A DNA stretch of 8,272 nucleotides from JAFDZW01 sp038229915 (GTDB lineage: Bacteria; Bacteroidota; Ignavibacteria; Palsa-1295), in assembly GCA_038229915.1 (NCBI GenBank), contig JBBRNY010000107.1:1-8272 (forward strand), given 5' to 3'. A program made the position numbers and the translations under genes. Each line of letters starts with the position of its first letter. Positions within the stretch are counted from its first letter, which is position 1. Positions 5,351 through 8,272 of the stretch are shown here, piece after piece. The notes under the pieces are model-generated. The model did no database searches and was not told the DNA's origin. It saw only the letters and a program-made list of their open reading frames with translations.

Positions 5351-6133
5351 ATGACGATCTTCGGTAACCGCTCCCTGTTTCGCTTCTTCACGATCGTGGT
5401 CGTGATGATGGTGGCAGTGGCGATGGTCACGGACTTCTCTTCGGCGCAAGAAAAAAAGAGGAAGAAGAAAAAGAAGAAAAAAGCGACTTCGACCACGACC
5501 ATACGAGTTGATAGCGTCTCGAATTTTAAGCCGACCCATACCAACGGTCTCGGCACCGTCTCGGGATATTATTTCCCGAACAAACTCGGCGCACATTGGA
5601 CATTGATGACCATACAAACGCTCATCACCGATAGCGGCGTCATCGCCAGAAGCGACACCGTCTATATGCACGAAGAGGTGATCGATACGGCGCGCTTCTC
5701 ATTGCAGGGCCTGCCACTGATGGTGTGCAAAGATCTTTCGTATCGCCTATCAAAACGCGATACCAACAAAAGCGAATCGTCATATTATGTTGATGATTCG
5801 ATAGCCATGACGGTGTTCAATAACTCCGTCACGCAAAAACAAAACCGGACGATCTTAGTATCGCCGTTAGTCGTTGGCAACAGTTGGAAAAATATGTCGG
5901 GCGATACGCTCGGCACCAGTATTATCAGCTATGTCGATTCGCTGGTAACGCCGGTCGGAAGATTCGATAGTGTGTTAGTTACTTTGACAACACACGGCAA
6001 CAGCGATTTCCGAAAGTTCTTTGCATTCGGTCGCGGCATTGTCAAGATGATCTATCGCTCCGCCGGACCAGGCGGGCACGGTCTGGTCATCGTCACGACA
6101 CAGATGATAGAGTTTACGCTACCAAAAAAGTAG
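5351..6133 (+). CDS. Secreted protein of unknown function with a polybasic stretch, inserted in the atp operon
   Basis: I do not recognise a named family for this 260-residue protein. The N-terminus is a signal peptide: R7 and R11, hydrophobic core 12-26, likely cleavage after S-S-A at 32. The mature protein would begin QEKKR and carry ten basic residues in a row (35-44), encoded by a 36-nt pure-purine tract (5448-5483). The rest is beta-rich. GYYFPNKLGAHWTL (~72-85), SPLVVGNSW, TPVGRFDSVLV and FFAFGRGIVKMI recall a layout common in secreted or lipoprotein-like proteins of Bacteroidota (YYP..G..W at the front, P-G-F near the middle, A.G.G.VK at the end). There is no Cys after the signal peptide, so it is not a lipoprotein. 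It lies 37 bp after atpH, without a Shine-Dalgarno site, and is not a known ATP synthase part. Its TAG stop lies in the left edge of a repeat unit. Confidence 0.8.
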   Translation: MTIFGNRSLFRFFTIVVVMMVAVAMVTDFSSAQEKKRKKKKKKKATSTTTIRVDSVSNFKPTHTNGLGTVSGYYFPNKLGAHWTLMTIQTLITDSGVIARSDTVYMHEEVIDTARFSLQGLPLMVCKDLSYRLSKRDTNKSESSYYVDDSIAMTVFNNSVTQKQNRTILVSPLVVGNSWKNMSGDTLGTSIISYVDSLVTPVGRFDSVLVTLTTHGNSDFRKFFAFGRGIVKMIYRSAGPGGHGLVIVTTQMIEFTLPKK

Positions 6134-6339
6134 AGCCGACTTGAGTCGGCTCAAAAAAGCATCCGCTCCGAATAAATTCGGAGCCACTGAGTTTTGAGAG
6201 AACACTTGAACATTGTCATCCTGAGCGACGAGCGAAGGATCTGCACTTTCAAGTGATAGAAAGACCGAAGCCTAAGATTCTTCAGTCGCTGAAAGAGCAT
6301 CGTAACTTGAGATGTTCGTCTGCTCCTTCAGAATGACAA
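6129..6339 (+). repeat. Intergenic repeat unit 3 (about 211 bp)
   Basis: One P-Q unit lies between the secreted-protein gene and atpA. Both P hairpins are perfect here: GAGCCGACTTGAGTCGGCTC and GCTCCGAATAAATTCGGAGC. Q contains GTCATCCTGAGCGACGAGCG and a small CTTTC/GAAAG hairpin. It ends at TGACAA without the AAATTTGAAT tail and without a closing P module. The left edge overlaps the TAG stop (6131-6133) of the preceding gene. Confidence 0.9.
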
Positions 6340-6395
6340 CGGTGAAGTCTCCGTTGTTAAGACACAAATTTTTTTATACTTAGAAACGAACAATT

Positions 6396-7937
6396 ATGTC
6401 AGCAGTACGCCCCGATGAAGTCAGCGCGATCTTGCGCCAACAACTGAGCGGATTTGAAAAAGAAGTCGATGTCTATGATGTCGGCACGGTCTTGCAAGTC
6501 GGCGATGGTGTGGCGCGTGTCTATGGTCTTTCGAAGGTCATGGCAGGCGAGCTTATCGAATTCCCGAATAATGTCTTTGGTATGGCGCTGAACCTCGAAG
6601 AGGACAACGTCGGTGCCGTGCTCTTCGGCGATGAGACACTTATCAAAGAAGGCGACATCGTCAAGCGTACAGGCCGTGTGGCTTCGATGCCTGTCAGCGA
6701 TTCGATGCTCGGCCGAGTCATCAATCCGCTCGGCGTGCCTATCGATGGCGGCGCACCAATTGTTGCAGAGAAATTTTTACCGATCGAACGCAAAGCGCTT
6801 GGCGTGATGCAACGCAGCCCGGTGAACCAGCCATTACAAACAGGTTTGATCGCGGTTGATAGTATGATCCCGATCGGTCGCGGACAGCGCGAGCTTATCA
6901 TCGGCGATCGTCAGACAGGTAAGACTGCTGTCGCCATTGATACGATCATCAGCCAAAAATATACACACGGCGACGACGCAAAACGCCGCGGTGTCGAGCC
7001 GGTATATTGTATCTATGTTGCTATTGGACAAAAAGCTTCGACCGTTGCTCTCGTAAAAGCGAAGCTTGAAGAGTATGGCGCAATGTCATACACGACGATC
7101 ATCGCCGCTACGGCTTCCGATCCTGCGCCGATGCAGTTCATCTCGCCATACTCGGGTTCAACACTCGGCGAGCATTTCCGCGATTCAGGTCGCCACGCAC
7201 TCGTGGTGTTCGATGATCTTTCAAAACAAGCAGCCGCTTACCGCGAAATTTCGCTTTTGCTTCGTCGTCCGCCAGGGCGTGAAGCATATCCTGGCGACGT
7301 GTTCTATCTCCATAGCCGTTTGCTCGAACGTGCTTCAAAACTTTCGAAAGAATTAGGCGGCGGTTCGCTCACGGCATTGCCCGTGATCGAAACTCAAGCC
7401 GGCGACGTATCGGCATACATCCCGACGAACGTGATCTCGATCACCGACGGACAGATCTATCTCGAACCTAACCTCTTCAACGCCGGTGTGCGTCCTGCTA
7501 TCAACGTTGGTATTTCGGTATCACGTGTGGGTGGTAATGCGCAGATCAAGGCAATGAAAAAAATTGCTGGTACACTTCGTCTCGATCTCGCGCAGTATCG
7601 CGAACTCGAAGCATTCTCGAAGTTCGGTTCTGATCTTGACAAAGCTACTCAACAGCAGCTTCGTCGTGGTCAGCGTCTTGTGGAATTACTCAAGCAGGGG
7701 CAGTACGTCCCGATGCCGGTCGAAGAACAAGTTGCGGTGCTCTATGCAGGTACCCAAGGGTTTCTCGATGATATCGAGATCGCTCAGGTCGGACGTTTCG
7801 AAAAAGAGTATCTCGAGTTTATGCGCCTGCGCCACGCCGATGTCCTGACGCTCATCGCCGACGTAAAAGAACTCAGCAAAGAAGTAACCGATGGCTTAAA
7901 ACTATCGCTAACAAACTTCAAGCAACAATTTAAATAA
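6396..7937 (+). CDS. atpA: F-type ATP synthase subunit alpha
   Basis: Alpha alternates with beta in the catalytic hexamer and binds non-exchanging nucleotide. The 513 residues match the family's usual length (about 500-530). The N-terminal beta-barrel contains DVGTVLQVGDGVARVYGL; the P-loop is GDRQTGKT at 170-177; the Walker B region is ALVVFDDLS (~267-275); and the arginine finger reaching into the beta site is R377 in SVSRVGGNAQIKAMKK. The C-terminal helical bundle runs from ~380 on. All key residues are intact. The ATG follows a repeat unit by 56 bp, and no Shine-Dalgarno site is visible. TTGTTA (6354-6359) with TATACT (6375-6380) could be an internal promoter, but the 15-bp spacing is short, so I do not list it. 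Another repeat array starts one base after the stop. Confidence 0.98.
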   Translation: MSAVRPDEVSAILRQQLSGFEKEVDVYDVGTVLQVGDGVARVYGLSKVMAGELIEFPNNVFGMALNLEEDNVGAVLFGDETLIKEGDIVKRTGRVASMPVSDSMLGRVINPLGVPIDGGAPIVAEKFLPIERKALGVMQRSPVNQPLQTGLIAVDSMIPIGRGQRELIIGDRQTGKTAVAIDTIISQKYTHGDDAKRRGVEPVYCIYVAIGQKASTVALVKAKLEEYGAMSYTTIIAATASDPAPMQFISPYSGSTLGEHFRDSGRHALVVFDDLSKQAAAYREISLLLRRPPGREAYPGDVFYLHSRLLERASKLSKELGGGSLTALPVIETQAGDVSAYIPTNVISITDGQIYLEPNLFNAGVRPAINVGISVSRVGGNAQIKAMKKIAGTLRLDLAQYRELEAFSKFGSDLDKATQQQLRRGQRLVELLKQGQYVPMPVEEQVAVLYAGTQGFLDDIEIAQVGRFEKEYLEFMRLRHADVLTLIADVKELSKEVTDGLKLSLTNFKQQFK

Positions 7938-7938
7938 G

Positions 7939-8154
7939 CAGTAGAGCCGACTTGAGTCGGCTCAAAAAGAATCTGCTTCCGAATAAATTCGGAGCTACTG
8001 AAGGCGCAAACTTGAACATTGTCATCCTGAGCGACGAGCGAAGGATCTACACTTTCAAGTAATAGAAAGACCGAAGCAGAAGATTCTTCAGTCGCTGAAA
8101 GAGCACCGTAACAAGAAGATGTACGTCTGCTCCTTCAGAATGACAAATTTGAAT
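7939..8154 (+). repeat. Intergenic repeat unit 4 (216 bp)
   Basis: This complete P-Q unit starts one base after the atpA stop. The first hairpin is GAGCCGACTTGAGTCGGCTC (perfect). The second has the core TCCGAAT/ATTCGGA. Q carries GTCATCCTGAGCGACGAGCG, CTTTC/GAAAG and the closing TTCAGAATGACAAATTTGAAT. Confidence 0.9.
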
Positions 8155-8272
8155 CAGTAGAGCCGACTTGAGTCGGCTCAAAAAGAATTTGCTTCCGACT
8201 AAAGTCGGAGCCACTGAAGGCGCAAACTTGAACATTGTCATCCTGAGCGACGAGCGAAGGATCTACACTTTC
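8155..8272 (+). repeat. Intergenic repeat unit 5, cut by the window's right edge
   Basis: It is tandem to unit 4. The first hairpin is perfect. The second is TCCGACT/AGTCGGA, which differs from the unit 4 core by a paired A-T to C-G change. Q runs to ACTTTC at the window end. Nothing but repeat sequence is present from 7939 to 8272; a gene, probably atpG, is expected further right. Confidence 0.88.

Noticed and set aside
6354..6380. Internal promoter before atpA (TTGTTA and TATACT)
   Set aside because: The spacing is only 15 bp, and it does not fit the TTG, 20 bp, TAnnTTTG form seen in the other two candidates; too weak to list.

Overview
The window joins two unrelated blocks. Most of it (1654 to the right end) is the membrane-sector half of an F-type ATP synthase operon on the + strand: atpI, atpB, atpE, atpF, atpH, an unrelated secreted-protein gene, then atpA. 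The subunit beta and epsilon genes are absent. atpG would be expected just beyond 8272. The first ~1.35 kb carries a visibly more A/T-rich defence-type cassette on the - strand: a controller-like HTH protein, an SRA-like/HNH endonuclease and a DUF3800 protein cut by the left edge.

The organism is probably a member of the Bacteroidota/Chlorobiota (FCB) assemblage, possibly Kapabacteria or Ignavibacteria. The reasons are the long, signal-peptide-bearing N-terminus of AtpB, the missing atpD/atpC, weak or absent Shine-Dalgarno sites at most starts, and two promoters that fit the Bacteroidota form (TTG, 20 bp, TAnnTTTG). This placement is inference; no 16S or other strong marker is present.

Defence cassette (1-1384, - strand). 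The HTH gene starts at GTG 1332 and resembles restriction-modification controller (C) proteins such as C.Esp1396I. Upstream are two C-box half-operators, GACTCATAGTC and GACTTATTTAC, 15 bp centre to centre. They overlap a promoter whose start would fall at or next to the GTG, implying a leaderless mRNA. The endonuclease gene follows after 3 bp with its own AGGAG, then DUF3800 after 35 bp. No methyltransferase is visible, so a modification-dependent (type IV-like) nuclease under a type II style timing circuit is the working idea.

The 321-bp gap between the divergent blocks (1333-1653) holds the C-box promoter, a run of six C-tracts (G-quadruplex potential on the - strand) and a candidate atpI promoter.

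ATP synthase block. AtpI assists assembly, AtpB and AtpE form the proton path and c-ring, AtpF and AtpH form the peripheral stalk, and AtpA is the nucleotide-binding hexamer subunit. The operon is interrupted at three places by the same ~211-227 bp repeat family, always in the same orientation: two and a third copies between atpE and atpF, one before atpA, and at least one and a half after atpA. Each unit has a double-hairpin module and a larger fold carrying a widespread intergenic motif (GTCATCCTGAGCGACGAGCG). The repeats segment the mRNA just downstream of the c-subunit gene and on both sides of atpA.
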